Positions 11,084-23,887 are shown, counted from the stretch's first letter. The stretch: DNA of 64,000 nt from Marsupella aquatica (GCA_973895155.1 OZ316892.1:22320001-22384000); one strand, 5' to 3'. Notes: generated from the sequence alone by a model not told the origin. Numbers and translations: made by a program.

Positions 11084-12500
11084 GGAGCAAGGTAGTCGGG
11101 GCATGTTGGGGAGGGAGCAAGATTGCGAGACGGTTGGGCTTGTCAGGGCTCGTTAGGATGCCGTGGAATAGAGGCGCTGGAGGGATACCGGGGTCACTTT
11201 GGGACATGTGCACTCGGTTTTTTTCTGTTTATAGCTTCCACTTTTTTGAGTGTCAATGTTTCCACCCAAAATGCCCTGCCAATATGAATGACGACCACGT
11301 GAAAAAAGGCACAACTTTGTTCCTTATGTATATCAAGGAACCTCCTTATGTATGGATCAGAAACCTCCTTGATACTCGTGCATGTGTCCTTTTTTGGTGT
11401 CCCATTTGTTTGGAATGCACTTGATTCACTTTTTGGGGCACACTAATTTAATACAACTTTGATTCCTTCTATTTGCTACAATTAACTTTGTTTTGGACAG
11501 TGCAAATTTGAATAACAACCACTGCCAAAAAGCGCGCAACAGTGTATTATAGTTTAGAATTCTTGCAATATTAAGAAACTTGATTAAAAACCATTTCTAT
11601 CTTAAGACCCTTTTGCTAGTGTTCTCACAAAAACAAGCCTTCCCTCAGAGTTACCATATTAATGGTAATTGGTTATATTGGTTCATTGCATGTGCATAAC
11701 CCGGTGCATAAAATGATCTTATTGGTTCATTGCATGTGACTTGTTGTCGTTGCCTCAGTGCCCACCTGAGTGAGACACCTAGAAACCCCAAAAGAGGGGG
11801 ACCCATGATGATTTTTCCAGAACATAAACCAAGACGACACTGTCAACCATGACTTTTACCCAAGTAGCAGCTTCGCCTGAACACTTGTACTCTGTTAGCA
11901 AGCCAGCCATGGCTTAGTTTGATGGAAGAAAGTGTTGCTAGAATAGCAACTAGGACTCCAAAGGGAAGAAGCATGGAAGATGCATGGCAGATGATCAACT
12001 AAGACTGTCCATGAAAGCTTTGATATTGAAAGAAGCCAAACACTCATCACAGTACAAGATAGAGGCAAGGGCAGAGGCTTGTGTATTATTGACCAAGTTA
12101 AGTATGTACTTTGCAATTACCCTAGTTAATACCAACCAAACCGAGATGGAAAACAAATAATGGAGTGGCTAAATGCTACCTAGCTTCAAGTTTGTTCATC
12201 TATTATTTTGTAAATACTTAGTTGTAAGTTTACCTTTCACACTGCAAGTTATACAATAGCTGCAGGTCTTGGGAGTGGATTGAGGTCAGTGACAAATGGA
12301 GGGTTCCAGAACACAAACCCAAAGTTGATGCCTACACACAAACCAATGTCAATGGGAACTACCAGTACATATAGAAGACTCGGAGGGGCAATGTAAAGGG
12401 CCCCAAGAAAATTGGGTTGACCTACACATAACGCGCCATTTATGAAACTTTCAATTTTGTGACTGGGTTTTCTAATTAGGTATTTCATGCGCGTCTCAAT
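11084..12500. other. Non-genic spacer before locus B
   Basis: I see no supported gene. ORFs up to 107 aa at 12,249-12,572 (minus) and 11,134-11,424 lack recognisable domains. From about 12,520 the sequence aligns with about 28,850 (locus E upstream region). Confidence 0.5.
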
Positions 12501-12748
12501 TAAGTTAAGACTACTATATAATACTCCGCGTGGCGGGTACATATTCATAAATATTATTTGAGTAACACACAATCAGAATGACTGACTTTGTAAAACCGAC
12601 GGAGGTCTTGCTCGTCCAGTCCATCACAGGGTTCAGCGTTCTTCGCACATGGTTGACCAGGCCTCCGCTGCAGTCAGGGCTTGGCACAATCGTCGAAAAA
12701 CGAAACAAGGCTCGCTCCTCACTCATCATCAGTCCCTCGATCACCCAA

Positions 12749-12973
12749 TATAAAAGCATAGCCGCCGTTCTAATTGTTCATCAACAACTTCTTCTTGATT
12801 GAATACCAATTTGTCATCGTTCAACATCAACTTTTCTTTCGTTCGTACCTCACTCATTACGCTCGATCGATCAGCTCTCAAAAACTTCCAGTCCTCAGCT
12901 TTGGATTTTCATTCGGCCTATCGTCACTCCATTCACAACCAGTTGCAGAGTTGTTTGATTTCTCGCTGCTCAA
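12749..12973 (+). promoter_or_regulatory. TATA box and AUG-free leader of locus B
   Basis: TATAAAA at 12,749-12,755 is followed by about 220 nt with no ATG until the peptide start. The upstream region aligns with locus E, including CACATGGTTGACCAGGCCTC (12,644-12,663), which contains a TTGACC W-box core conserved in both copies. Conservation of this block between copies that are otherwise diverged suggests a functional promoter. Confidence 0.7.
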
Positions 12974-13045
12974 ATGGATCCCAACGATATGTTTTATGAC
13001 GATGACGCTCCCGCGTGGTTGACAGCCTCCACCGATGACGACTGA
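12974..13045 (+). CDS. Micropeptide B (type II, 23 aa)
   Basis: The ORF reads MDPNDMFYDDDAPAWL, then TASTDDD, then TGA. Type II differs from type I by G9 to D, by Ala before PAW, and by the TAS motif. It shares D9 with its duplicate E (29,244) and no other copy, as expected for a B/E ancestor. It is a single unit with no second copy behind it. The stop is followed by TGAACTTTGCCATCGGC, resembling the post-stop spacer of E and, loosely, that of H. Function unknown. Confidence 0.8.
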   Translation: MDPNDMFYDDDAPAWLTASTDDD

Positions 13046-13189
13046 TGATGAACTTTGCCATCGGCATTCCAGGATTAGGAAGATCGTGGACATCAAGGAT
13101 TCAGCTCGAGTCCAGCTCCCGCTCCAGCATAGAGCTTTTGCTCAGTAGATTGATGAGAGATTGAGGATTTGAAAAATACTCCAATGACT

Positions 13190-13600
13190 TCTGCTGAGAG
13201 GAAGTTTGGCTCAGTCTCCGCAGAACTTCAATGAACAACACAGGTAGACCTTGGGAGGGGGTCTAATTTCCACCGGCTCAGCTCGCAACCATGCCGTTCG
13301 AGGGACACAGAAATGACTCCAAATCACGAGGAGAGTTGGTGGACATGTCGAATCAACCTAAACAAAAGAGTTTCAGGGTGAAGCACCGTTGGATAAGGTC
13401 TTGAGAGAGCGACGTGTCATTCGAATGATTCATAATAGGTAGTAGCTAAAGATCGATTCTTTGGGACGTGCTCAATTTCAGCATCCCTTCATAGATACAG
13501 ACAGTAGTAGTAGATCTCAGTGGACACAATACCTCGTAAACAGCGAGTTGCAGAAGACATGGATCATTTTATCAAATCCTGACCTCCTTAACACACTTTT
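13190..13600 (+). ncRNA. Conserved downstream block of locus B with hairpin
   Basis: The block aligns with 29,850-30,215 (locus E): GGGGGTCTA.TTTCCACCGG, CTCAGCTCGC, GCCGTTCGA, then the core AAGCACCGTTGGATAAGGTC (13,381-13,400), which is nearly identical after locus C and F. A hairpin GTGCT...AGCATC with a bulge lies at 13,468-13,485, followed by CCTTCA. It is either a 3' UTR element or an independent RNA. No long ORF is present. Confidence 0.5.
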
Positions 13601-13837
13601 TCTGCAAATGAAAAGCACATTATTTGGGAGAAGACCCTAAGACGCTGAGGCTTCCACCCTCAGTTTCAACAATGATTAGAAACACCTGTAATTTCTGGGA
13701 TGGTAATCGATCAGGCTTGCGTTCCATTCATCTTTCAGTGCCTCAGAGCTGCGGTGTATTTGAGTGTCCGTTACAAGAGATAAATTGTGCGTTATCTATT
13801 TTCACGAATCAATTGTGTAATTATTCACGCGTAATCA

Positions 13838-14405
13838 CATCCAGTTGTGTCACCGAATGAGGAGCGAGCTAGGTTTGATTTTCTAACACTCGGGAGAGAC
13901 TAATAGAGATATAGAGGCAATTAGAGACATGAACGTCCAGGATCCGCATTCAGTTAATTTGTCTGAGGATCCTGTTTGGCAGATTGACCGAGCATCCTCT
14001 TTCGTAGCTGCATTGCTTACAGAACTGGAACTTTGAACAGCATGGATGGGCGAGGGATTGAAGCTAGGACACCTTCGCTTCATTTCCAACATACTCTCTT
14101 GAGCCAAATTGAAACTAGGAAACCGTCCCTTCGAGAGTGGGTTATTTGCAACACTCTCGACTCTTGAGCCATATTCGTTTCAAGAACAACTCTTAAAATT
14201 CCCCTTTGGCTCTGATACCATGTTGATTCACCAGCAGGGATCAAGTAGGAATTTTACGTAGGACCTCTCATGTACATTGTAGGTCTCTACCACTGAGCTA
14301 CAGGCCCTCTCGTGCTTGCACTATCATTTGTTCAGTTCGACTGTGGTTCATTTCGAATATACAACACCCTTAAACCCACATGAATGAAGTCTGTGCTGGC
14401 ATGGC
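13838..14405 (-). mobile_element. LTR-retroelement fragment inserted in the locus B tail
   Basis: On the minus strand an LTR-like end (AATCAACA) is followed directly by TGGTATCAGAGCC (complement of 14,208-14,220), the usual initiator-Met tRNA primer-binding site of plant retrotransposons. Inside the LTR part is GTAGCTCAGTGGTAGAG (complement near 14,293), a tRNA A-box-like sequence. The paralogous position in locus E (about 30,455) has no such insert, so it arrived after the duplication. The exact ends are not resolved. The 74-aa minus frame at 13,883-14,107 has no recognisable domain. Confidence 0.6.
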
Positions 14406-16800
14406 CTATTTGATACAGATTACCGAAACCTGGGGATTTGTCGACGTGCAATTATGTGTGATTTTATGATAGAGATGCAAACAGATTCGAATAGTCTTCC
14501 TGGCTACTGTCTGCTCATTAGAAGCGGGAAAAAACAGCCACGTCGAAAGGAATCTCCAAGTCCCCTCCGGTGACGAAACTCACGTAATCATCAGGTAATC
14601 ATCAGTAAACAGTCACTATCTAAGTTCGCATTTAACTAGAATACGGATAATCAATCAATCACAGAACAATCACTGGATAAATTCGGATTTAAGTGGAATA
14701 CGCATAATCAATCGCTCTGGGAAAACTTAAATATATATCACTGTGATTATGTGCTAGAGAAGACCATTAAACATCGATGATTGTTTTGAATTCAATTCCT
14801 CCAATTATGGTCATCAAGTTAGACTCAAGTCAACTCACGGTTTGTCGCTGTGAAATATACAGTTACGGTCGATAGCGAAGTACTCAATGTGAGAGCCTCA
14901 ACTCTAAGATCGTGTGTAGCACTGAGCCGAGGGCATCCTTGTCAGACCACTTGTATTTTCTGGATGCGATGTGATGTAATACTGGCTTCCTCAGGCGGTC
15001 AAGAAGTGAACAATATTGCGTTAGACTAAGCCAAACGCAGAACTGAAAAGTAACCCAAAGTTCAAGAACGTCGGAGTCCGACATGACTTTGTGTCAATCA
15101 AGAAGGAATTTTAAGCTTGTAGGCTTGAAATCTAAATATTGGTAGCGGATTCCTTGTCAGATATATGCTTACTCGCCTCCATCAGTATTACTGTGAAGTT
15201 TGTTTAAAGCAGAGAGTCTGTAATATCTGGGAGTGACGAGTCACCTCTTCAAAGTACTGCGATAACGCAATTATTTTTCATAATCACGAACGATGAAACT
15301 CCCACCTACGAAGATTCGTTTTTGGTCTCCTTTCAATCTGCTTGGACCCAGATTGGATTGGTATAGTCGCGTACAGTGTAAGCAAGTTCACTGGGAAACT
15401 TCGGTAACAAGAGTCGGGGAGTGTCAACGAACTAGGGAACAAGGCAACAAGCACATGTGCAGACTTTGGCAGACAGCCGCAATTCTGAAAAGCTTGTGGG
15501 GACCACGCAGGCGATCAGGAGAGAATGATACAGTGTACGACAAAGCGCTCGGATTTCAAACGGACGAAGTTAGCTTTTGGAGCATTTAAATCATAAAGGA
15601 TGCAGAGAGTTGACTGACCAGTCAGAACAGTTCTGGTAGCTAATGAGTAAACTAAAACTCAAAAGAATTTCCAGATTGGGGGATTTCATAAGTACAGTCA
15701 TTAAGTTGTGAGATCTGAGTCACTTTATGCATGAGGAATTGCCCTTTTGCACACCTTGAATAAATTCATCCCTCATGCTTGAGTATGACACTGGTTAGGA
15801 AGGAAAACTACTTGAGCCCATTCATGAAAGGCGATTACTGGATACCATTCCAAACACGATGAAGTTTCATGGTGGAGTACAAGCCGGGACCATGTGAGTG
15901 AGCAAAGAGCTGAAGGGTTTGGGCAGCAAGTAAAGAGGCCCATATAGGATGCTTGTGTAGGGAACCCAAATGGCAATGGGTTTCTCACATCTCCCCATTA
16001 ATTGTCTTAATGATAGTAGCAAGACAAGTAAGTCTCTATCGAACGACTTTATAGTATGGAGTGGAATGAAGCAACACTTGCATTTTTCATATACTTCTTG
16101 ACTTCACGTTCCATAGTATCACTGGCTCGTAGTGTCACAGTGTCCCCACCGGAGATTAGATCGTGATATTCACCACTTTGTTGAGGCAACAATTCATAAT
16201 GTAAGAGACCAGGTGTGGGACTCAGGTGCTCTGAGAATTTGAGACTCTCCCACTTGTACTACTAAGCAATGGTTAGTGAAGGTGCAACCTTTCATAGCAT
16301 GATGTAAGGTGTGAAAAACGAAACTAAACTATGGCCGAGAAAGAAGATAATCTCGCCTAGGTAGATCGCTACTTAAGGGGTAGCTTACCCTTACTAATAT
16401 CCGCTTACTAGGAGGCATCACAATCAGTGTCTTTTGGTGGTGAAAATTCAACTTCACTTAAAAGTCTGGCCAGATTCTAACTTTTCCTCTAGGAGTAGCG
16501 AGTTCCTCCGTGAGTCACAAAAATATACTGTGCCGGAGGTCTTATAGTAGTATAATCTAGTCAAATTAGAGCTAATAATCTGGAAAGTCGGAAAGTGCTA
16601 TAATAATTTCCTTTGTGCTTATAACTTGAAGATTATGCCAGGATAGACCTCCATATTGGACACAAGGCACCCTCCTACTAGTTTTTGGTGGTTCATGGGA
16701 TTTTTTTTGCATATAACCTAGATTATAAGTCTTAACTCTTACATCTTTTCAATATTGGCCATCGTGGAGAAAATGAAAATACCTTAGAAAGTACCTTGAT
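14406..16800. other. Non-genic spacer between B and C, duplicated at 30.5-32.3 kb
   Basis: I see no gene. Anchors such as GGTGCTCTGAGAATTTGA (16,226; 32,017) and GAGACCAGGT align with the E-F spacer in order. The 98-aa frame at 15,293-15,589 is not conserved as a frame at its counterpart near 31,240. Confidence 0.6.
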
Positions 16801-17043
16801 CACAATGCACTTCATCTCCCTTATCGAGATGTCTTGATTCCGTTCCCTGGTTTGCGCTGTCATATTATTACCGTCAACTATTTGCGGCGAACTGCGCGTT
16901 GTTGTTGGTAGCTGACTTGGTCCGGTCATACCCAAGGAAGGGTCCACTTCTCTCGCTTTGGCCGTGCGGTTTGATGGTACGACCGGGACGAGCTTCGGCA
17001 AGTAGGCGAGTGGCGACCTGGCTTGATCGGAGGATCGCAGTAC

Positions 17044-17324
17044 TATAAAGTCCTGTAGCCGATCTCACATTCATCAAAACACGTAAGCTATTTCATTTGG
17101 TAAGCTTTCTCATTTCGTTGCTCAGCTTTCTCAAACAGCTGCTTCTTCTCTTCGACCCAGGAAGTTCCTTCATTCATAAATTATTTGCAGGTTTCGGACA
17201 ATTTGCAAACCACGAGTCGAATTGAGATAGCAATTGAGCACTAACTTGTAAGGTCAGACTCGGGTGTATTCTCCGAGTGATTGAGGTTCTCAATCGATTC
17301 AGATCAGCCCCTCTTGTGCATAGA
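17044..17324 (+). promoter_or_regulatory. TATA box and leader of locus C, with possible 5' UTR intron
   Basis: TATAAAG at 17,044-17,050 precedes an ATG-free stretch to the peptide start. The upstream 200 nt align with locus F (GTCCGGTC, GACGAGCTTCGGCA). TTTGGCCGTGCGGT-like sequence upstream also resembles locus D. Both C and F keep CATTTG/GTAAGCTTTCTC (about 17,100) and TTGCAG/GTT (about 17,190), a plausible splice donor and acceptor bounding a 90-nt leader intron. This is inference without transcripts. Confidence 0.65.
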
Positions 17325-17399
17325 ATGGATCCTAATGATATGTTCTACGGCGATGACGCCCCAGCCTGGTTAACGGCCTCCAACGGTGAGGACTGCTGA
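17325..17399 (+). CDS. Micropeptide C (type III, 24 aa)
   Basis: The ORF reads MDPNDMFYGDDAPAWL, then TASNGEDC, then TGA. Type III peptides end in a single Cys, or Tyr in G. Compared with A2, most codons carry third-position changes (CCT, AAT, GAT, TAC, GGC, TTA) while the first eleven residues are unchanged. ATG has A at -3 and G at +4. Single unit. Function unknown. Confidence 0.8.
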   Translation: MDPNDMFYGDDAPAWLTASNGEDC

Positions 17400-17559
17400 A
17401 ACTGGATGTGTCACGACCATCAATTTCTGGGGTCTGACCAGTTGTGATCGACGGTCAGGGGCCCTAATGCGATTTTCCATCGTGATCAACGTATTCTACC
17501 GCTACATGGTCCAATATTGGGTTTTCTGATTCGATGAGCTGGCTCGGAAGACTTCACGG

Positions 17560-17800
17560 CCGTCAAAGGCTGCACGTTATGGACACTAGTTACTTGGTGA
17601 CTTACAAGCTAAAGCACCGTTGGATAAGGGCTTGATGAAAACTCTCAATGCTTTGGAATCTTGTACGCTAGTACTTCGATAGAGAGAGCATACAGCTTTG
17701 GGAAGTGTTCAGCTCGAGCACCCTTCAGAAGCACACAGTAAACGTTTCGGCGGACACGATAGTTGTAGATGTTGAGAAGCCACTTTGGCCTATTGAAATT
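17560..17800 (+). ncRNA. Conserved downstream block of locus C with hairpin
   Basis: GTGACTTACAAGCTAAAGCA leads into CACCGTTGGATAAGG, then AATCTTGTACGCTAGTA and TCGATAGAGAGAGC, nearly identical to locus F at 33,040-33,240. A perfect hairpin GTGTTC/GAGCAC with loop AGCTC lies at 17,705-17,721, followed by CCTTCAGAAGCACACAGTAA. Sequence and structure recur after B, D, E, F and G. Confidence 0.5.
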
Positions 17801-18499
17801 GATTTCCGGAGACATTGACCCGGGGTACATTACCCTATTAATTCAATTTATTTGTGACAGGCCCCTAATGCATTGGCCCATCTTCAAGATTATATCAATG
17901 TGTATATATCCTGCTGTCGATTATGTAAAATATATATTTGATGAATCTATCTGTCTGAGCAGAATTGCACGTGGTTGGTCTATTCGAACCACATGAACTT
18001 TTGATTTATCCACGTGATCTCATAAATTGAAGGCGAACTATGTTGGAGGTCAGTTGTGTTAGATTACAGTAAAATAATTTGTGAACATTGGCTTTTAGTA
18101 GAGGAAATCTCTAATCCCAGACTACTGGAGGTCAGTGTAGCTAGAGGCGTTCTTGTCGACCAATTCAGTACCTTGATCCATATATATTCTGTAGATTACT
18201 TGTGATGCCCCGGCCCGGCTCCCACTAATCAATCGAATGAAATCGGCCATCTGACTATCAAGTGTATTTGGTGATGTATCCGCTTGAATGGAAGAAACTC
18301 ACTACACCTACTTAGTTGAATCTACGTTGGACATGCGTACGTTTGTGACTTCTTATTTAGTTGGGGAGTCGAAATTTCTCAGGAATTCTCAGAAAACGGG
18401 CTCCGAGAATGACAGGCCGGATGGTGTCAGGCAAGGAGGAAAATACCTAGAATTTTGAAATCAGAACCTGAATGGATCTTACAACCCATTTCGTGTTCT

Positions 18500-21400
18500 T
18501 TTTTGAATGATAGCCTCCAGACCAAAAGATCATTCAATTGACGTTTGGCATATGCTACTCCCTTCAATTGATCGAATGAAGGAGCCACGAAGGAGCCAAG
18601 GTTAAGAAATGTAAGGAAGGAGCAAATATTTGTACTAGATCTTTGGTAGTTTTCTTCACTACTAGACAAAATAAGGATCCACGTCAACACTTACTGGGCC
18701 CACGTACTGCTGGCAATGAAGTATCGTGTAGACACCAAATGTGAATACCCCACCAGTTCTTGGAGTTCTTGTGTAGCCGACTTTAGCTGTTTCTGCTCAT
18801 TACGCTACCCAGATAAATTGATATATCGTTGAGTTAAATACAGACGACAGTAGATCCAAACTTCTTGTAAAGCCACCCTTCTATCCCAGACTCAGCAAGA
18901 AACTGTCCAAACTTAGATGAGTAGGGGGATTTTGTGCTCGGGAGGTCGGATGATGCGTGACTGCCAATAACTTTTTGTAAATATTGTTTTTTTCTAGAGC
19001 TGCCCAATTTTCAAGCTTCCTTGTGTCCAATCTTAAGGTCCTCACTTATTCTTATGGGTAAATTAGCGAAAGACAGTACTCACTAGGATCTCCTGTCATT
19101 ATTCATATTGCCTACTATGTATCACTCTCGTTTTAGATTTTAATTTGATTAGCCGGCGATTATACTGCTTTATTTCCTTTCGAAGGTGTTCTTTGTGTCC
19201 GATGGCAATTCTCGCCAATTCTGAGAAGTAAGGTTCCATTCCATGAACCAGAATTTGATGAACCAGAATCAAGAATGTGTAAAACCATTTCAGTCAGTTC
19301 ATTCAGGAGAACGAAGACCCAGATTGACCAATTTTTCTTTCATGAGCTCTGCATGTCGACCAACCCAAGTACCTTACCTGCCTCCGATACTCTTGGTTCA
19401 GCTCGTGGACAGCCTTGTCGAGGTAGCATGGGCTCTCAAGCTTCCTTGCTCTCGCTCGGACTCTCATGGCAGGAGTATTGATCAAACGAGCGATAACTTT
19501 CTCAACTCTATCAGCCATCAACTCTAGCTTTACGCAAGGTGAGAACAAATCACAGCGAAGTCCAGTTTGTGGACCTGGGATAGAAGTACTTATTTATCGA
19601 TGCATGCCCTTGGATGAAATACTGATCCGATAACGAAAAGTCTGTGAGTGTATCATTCTCAGCAGCTCGGGGAAGTACGTATTCAATCGGATCCCACCCT
19701 CGCGATCAGGCGGCCTCGACTTCCGGCTTTGGATCGAGGGGAAGAAGCCATCAGTCTCGTTTCTTCTACTTAGAATTTCCAAGTCTCTGGATGGAGGCGA
19801 AGAACCGATCAGGCGAATTTCTTCTCCGAAGAATTTCTGAGTCTGGCTGCGAGCGCAACATGCTTCTTGCTTTCGGTCACGGGACCTTGGCCCAAATTGG
19901 CTGAATGGATCTTGCTTCTGTAGAGTCGCTGACTAACAGCCATCCCTGACTGAACAGACTTTTCCAACCGTGTCGACGACTCGAGGTAAACAACAGTCAA
20001 TCCTGGCTGAATGTTTTCTGAGTCCAAAAAGCTGACCCCTGACCCTGGTTGCGCGGGGTTTAGTCTGGTCTCCGTGTACCAAGTTAAATAATGTTGGAAT
20101 TGTTTCCTTTTCAATTAAGCCTCCCCTTTATTGGGCCTCCTGACTTTTGGTAGCTTGTCTCCCAAATGTGCAATTGTCTCTTGATCTCAACCATTTTCAA
20201 TTAACTTTTGGGGACTTAAATTGTTGTTAGTGTTATATATATAACCCGAGCCCAATGCTAGTGAAGTGTGAAAATCAAGACAAGGGTGGCTTTCAAAGAA
20301 GGTATGGGCACGTATTTGTGAACTTTTCCCACCAAAGCTAACTGCAAGTCCACAAATTAGACATATGATAGTGTACTACTGGTATTTTGGAATCAATTAA
20401 TGGCAATATCTGAGAAAGTTATTTTCCATGACACTTCTGTAGTTATTTGGCTAGAGCCCTTCTTGCTCTAGCAAAAGAAGATCGGATGTAATGAAAGACA
20501 TGTGAGTCCACTTTCACAGCAATTAAAAGACTCAAACTATGGATGGCCGGACCAAGCAGCCAAATTTTTTAATCACAAGAACTCTAGTAATGGTGGTATG
20601 GAAAATTGGGACAAGCAAAATCTGGGCCTCACAACAGAATAGAGAGAAATGGCCACCAACATTTTGTTCCACATATGTAAAGTGAACTGCAGTTGTATCT
20701 CCCAAGGGCCTTGGGAGTGATCATCGCTTGTACGGGCTCTCGGAGACCAGACAAACATCAATACTACCTAACGTCTTGGAAAGCCACCCTGACACAAAGT
20801 ACAAGTTGTTTCAATATTAGTGTCTAATTGGGTGTTTCACAATTATGCGATCATGTTCTTGTTACAAAATTGTTGTCATGACTTAGTTTGGTTGGATGGT
20901 TGTTTTTGCCAAATAATAATCATTTTGGTTGATGTTAATATTGTGAAAGTGATGCTCTTGAGGAACGCTTGGGGTGACTGACCACAAAACAAACAATGGT
21001 GGACAGTGCATCGCAGGTCCAGCTGTGAAGTCCTGAAACTCGATTACCCTAACATTTAACTCCGGTGTCACTGACTCCGACGTCAAGTTCCTCTATGATC
21101 CAAGCCTCTGGAATGGCCATCCAAAGGGACTAAGTATGGGAAGACTAGTGAGCAACAAAGCGTTGCACTAGCAAGGGCAAGGCGCTAAGTCGATGATGCA
21201 CACTAAGGATTAGGCTAAATAGCATGGAGCTGGTTGGGTCATGGAAAGGGCTGGGGTCAGGGTGGATTGTCTGGACCCCAGACAGACTTTAAGTTATGAG
21301 GGCTTGAGTGAGAGCTCCTCTTGGGCCCAAGGTTAAAGAAGTTTACTTCGTGCGCAACGGACTATGACAGTTCACTTACAAAAATTATGGTCCGAACATA

Positions 21401-23400
21401 GCAAGTTAATTGCGTGTCCATGCATGCGGGTTGGAGTCCGGGTTGAAGGCAAAATACAGGGGACCCAAGCCGGTTCGGGGGTGGCAAATCTCCACAAGTA
21501 TACATGGAGGGAGTGGTGTACGTACCTCTAGGGCCAAAGGCGAGTTCAAGTCATGAGCCACGACGGTTGCGAACCTAAGGAGAAATGCTAAACGGAAATG
21601 ATAACAACTCCTCAACGAGAAAACCGCTGGAGGACTTCTTGGATGCCTTGGAAAGTTCTTGAGGGAGGACTACATCCTCTTTAGCTCAGTTGGGTCTAGG
21701 AATGCCTTTGGGTCCCAAGATTTGAGGCGGCTATCTTGCTCACTTGCCAAATCTTGCCAAATCAGTAGCAAAACCGTGTTCTGTTTCTCACAGCACCTTG
21801 CATTGGGGAGGTAAATAATGCATAGTAGGCACAGGTGTTGAGCTCGAGAAGTCACTTTCACAAATGTTGACATCATGTGCACACAAACAAAGTACGGGGC
21901 ATTTTATTCATTTTTGGGAAGTACTTAGAAGTAGTGAGGAAGTAAGTAACGGGGTAACAATTGATTCAAAATGTGTCACTTGTCATCACATGATTCATTG
22001 CCTACCACATGTCAATAAATGATTGGTGACGTTTTGGAGCTTCTTGTTCTTTTTAGAGAGAGTGGTTAAATAGGGCGTTTGCAGCACATTCAAGGTATAC
22101 ACCAATTTCATAAGGTGAACCCCTCAAGTTGTTGAGGTCTAGGTGCATTTGGCCCCTAGACTATCAGTTAGGTGGAACCTTAGGGATGGTTGCTAGAGTC
22201 ACGACAAAACTGTTCCCGACATTTAGGACAAGCTTGAAGACTTGAAGCTAGATTTCTTGGGCCAAGAGCATGACCTAGAGGTAGGGCAGTCAGTGAGTGA
22301 CAAATAAGAAGTGGGGAAGCACAGGCGGCACTCAAAGAAGGGCTGTTATGAACGCACATTAGGTGTCAGCTCTGGCTTCGGCTTATGGCAAGGTTGTGCG
22401 GGTCTGGGAGATTGATTTACTTTCCAATGTCGGTTGAGCTTGAGTCAAGACATTAGTCTTGGAGTTCCTAGATCCTATAGTGTTACTTAAGTCTGCGACG
22501 TAAGTTTGGTTGCTTGCACAGAGAGTGAAGACCGTTGAGCGGTGGTCATGTTAGGAGCAAGTGCATTTTTGTTTGGGAGTTGCCTTTGGAGGTGCTACGG
22601 GTACCAAGTTGCTTGCTCAGGGAGTTTTTTATAGGCGTTTGGGCACCAAAGGCACTTAGGTGAAGGTGTTGAGATTAGTGAGAGGATTGGTGAGGGCACT
22701 GGGCGGTTAGGTCCACCACTTGTAATCACACACAACTACGCGTGTGCATATGGGTGGAGGAGAACACGTACATATATTCCATCCCCGCCCCTCTTGCCCC
22801 TCCGAAACAGGGCAGGAAGAACAATAGTGACCCAAAAATTATTCAAATTTTCACTCCTCTACAAGAGAGGGCCAAAAATCACTGGTACCTGTGACTCTAT
22901 CTTCTGGCATAATAAAGTATAGCATGCACATACATGTGCTTTATATTCTAGTGTAGACGCAAGGTATCCCCTTTGGCAATCTTTTAAGTCAATCCAAGCG
23001 TGTAAACCTTGTTAGTTTCATGGTTGACACTTAAAAAAATATGGAGTGAGTCCCACATCCAAATATTATACACTATCAAATTTGCATTTTAGTCAGACTT
23101 AGCTTGTATCTCCTTGTGTGTGATTGATCCTTACCATGGCACGCTATTTCAATGTGGCCACTTATTCTGTCCTTGTGGACGGACTAAGAGACCGAACGAA
23201 GTATTCTTCCAAAGCTCCCTAGCTAAGGAATATTGTTTTACGTAGATTATAGGCTATCTATGGATTTCTTTGGGTTGCTATCATTTGTAGACGTAAACGA
23301 GTTACAAGGAGGGACAGGACATAGAGACCCAGAGACCCATGAGTGGTACCTCTGCACTTTCTTGCTTCACACTTTTTATTAAAAGGTAGTGTGTCCTCCC
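18500..23400. other. Non-genic DNA between the two duplicated segments
   Basis: I see no supported gene. Frames up to about 100 aa at 19,243-20,114 overlap on both strands and carry no domain. No peptide copy, MITE of the main family or rRNA/tRNA gene is visible. Confidence 0.5.
21030..21620. repeat. Dispersed repeat, copy 1
   Basis: This stretch aligns over several hundred bases with 37,150-38,050: ACTAAGTATGGG.AGACTAGTG, GGCTTGAGTGAGAGCT and CTCTTGGGCC recur in order. It looks like the non-coding part of an LTR or other retroelement. No protein domain is seen, so its class is open. Confidence 0.65.
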
Positions 23401-23546
23401 TCTCTCTTTGTCCGCCATGACCTCCTCAGCAGATGACTAGAGGGTCCACCACTCGGTTGGGCCGTGCGGTCTTATAGTGCCTACGCCGCCGATGACCAAG
23501 TTCATGACCATGCTCAGGGAGAGCAAGTTTTCAGAGAATGACCGAG

Positions 23547-23815
23547 TATATAAAGAACTCCGGCCATTCTCATTATTCAGCATCATTCTTCTACACATTC
23601 ATTCAGCCAGACAGTAAGTTACTAACGGAGGCTCGATCCCCAAGGAAAATCTTGTATCATTCTGCTTCTACTGTAGGAATTATAGCAGCTCCGCAATAGC
23701 TTGAGCTAGCCGTCTATCCAGATCCAGCCGAAAATTTGTCACTTGCTTGCTGTCTCATTGTTGGCAAGGTAGTGACAGGGCGACGATCGAGATTGCAATT
23801 ACGTTTGTTGCTGAA
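23547..23815 (+). promoter_or_regulatory. TATA box and AUG-free leader of locus D
   Basis: TATATAAAG at 23,547 is followed by a leader with no ATG up to 23,816. It is the counterpart of the locus A promoter: GGGTCCACCACTCGGTT, GACCAAGTT, GACCATGC and the TATA region all align. Confidence 0.7.
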
Positions 23816-23887
23816 ATGGATCCCAACGACATGTTCTACGGTGACGACGATCCAGCGTGGTTGAATGCCACCAACGATGACGACTAA
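23816..23887 (+). CDS. Micropeptide D1 (type I, 23 aa)
   Basis: The protein equals that of A2 and A3 (MDPNDMFYGDDDPAWL plus NATNDDD) and ends in TAA. By position it is the counterpart of A1, but it keeps the normal stop that A1 has lost. It starts about 260 nt after the TATA box. Confidence 0.8.
   Translation: MDPNDMFYGDDDPAWLNATNDDD

Noticed and set aside
14240-14320. tRNA gene on the minus strand
   Set aside because: Only a 5'-half-like GTAGCTCAGTGGTAGAG is present; no T arm or acceptor pairing follows, and it lies in an LTR next to a primer-binding site.
15293-15589. 98-aa protein-coding gene
   Set aside because: The duplicated region at about 31.2-31.6 kb is similar in sequence but does not keep the frame.
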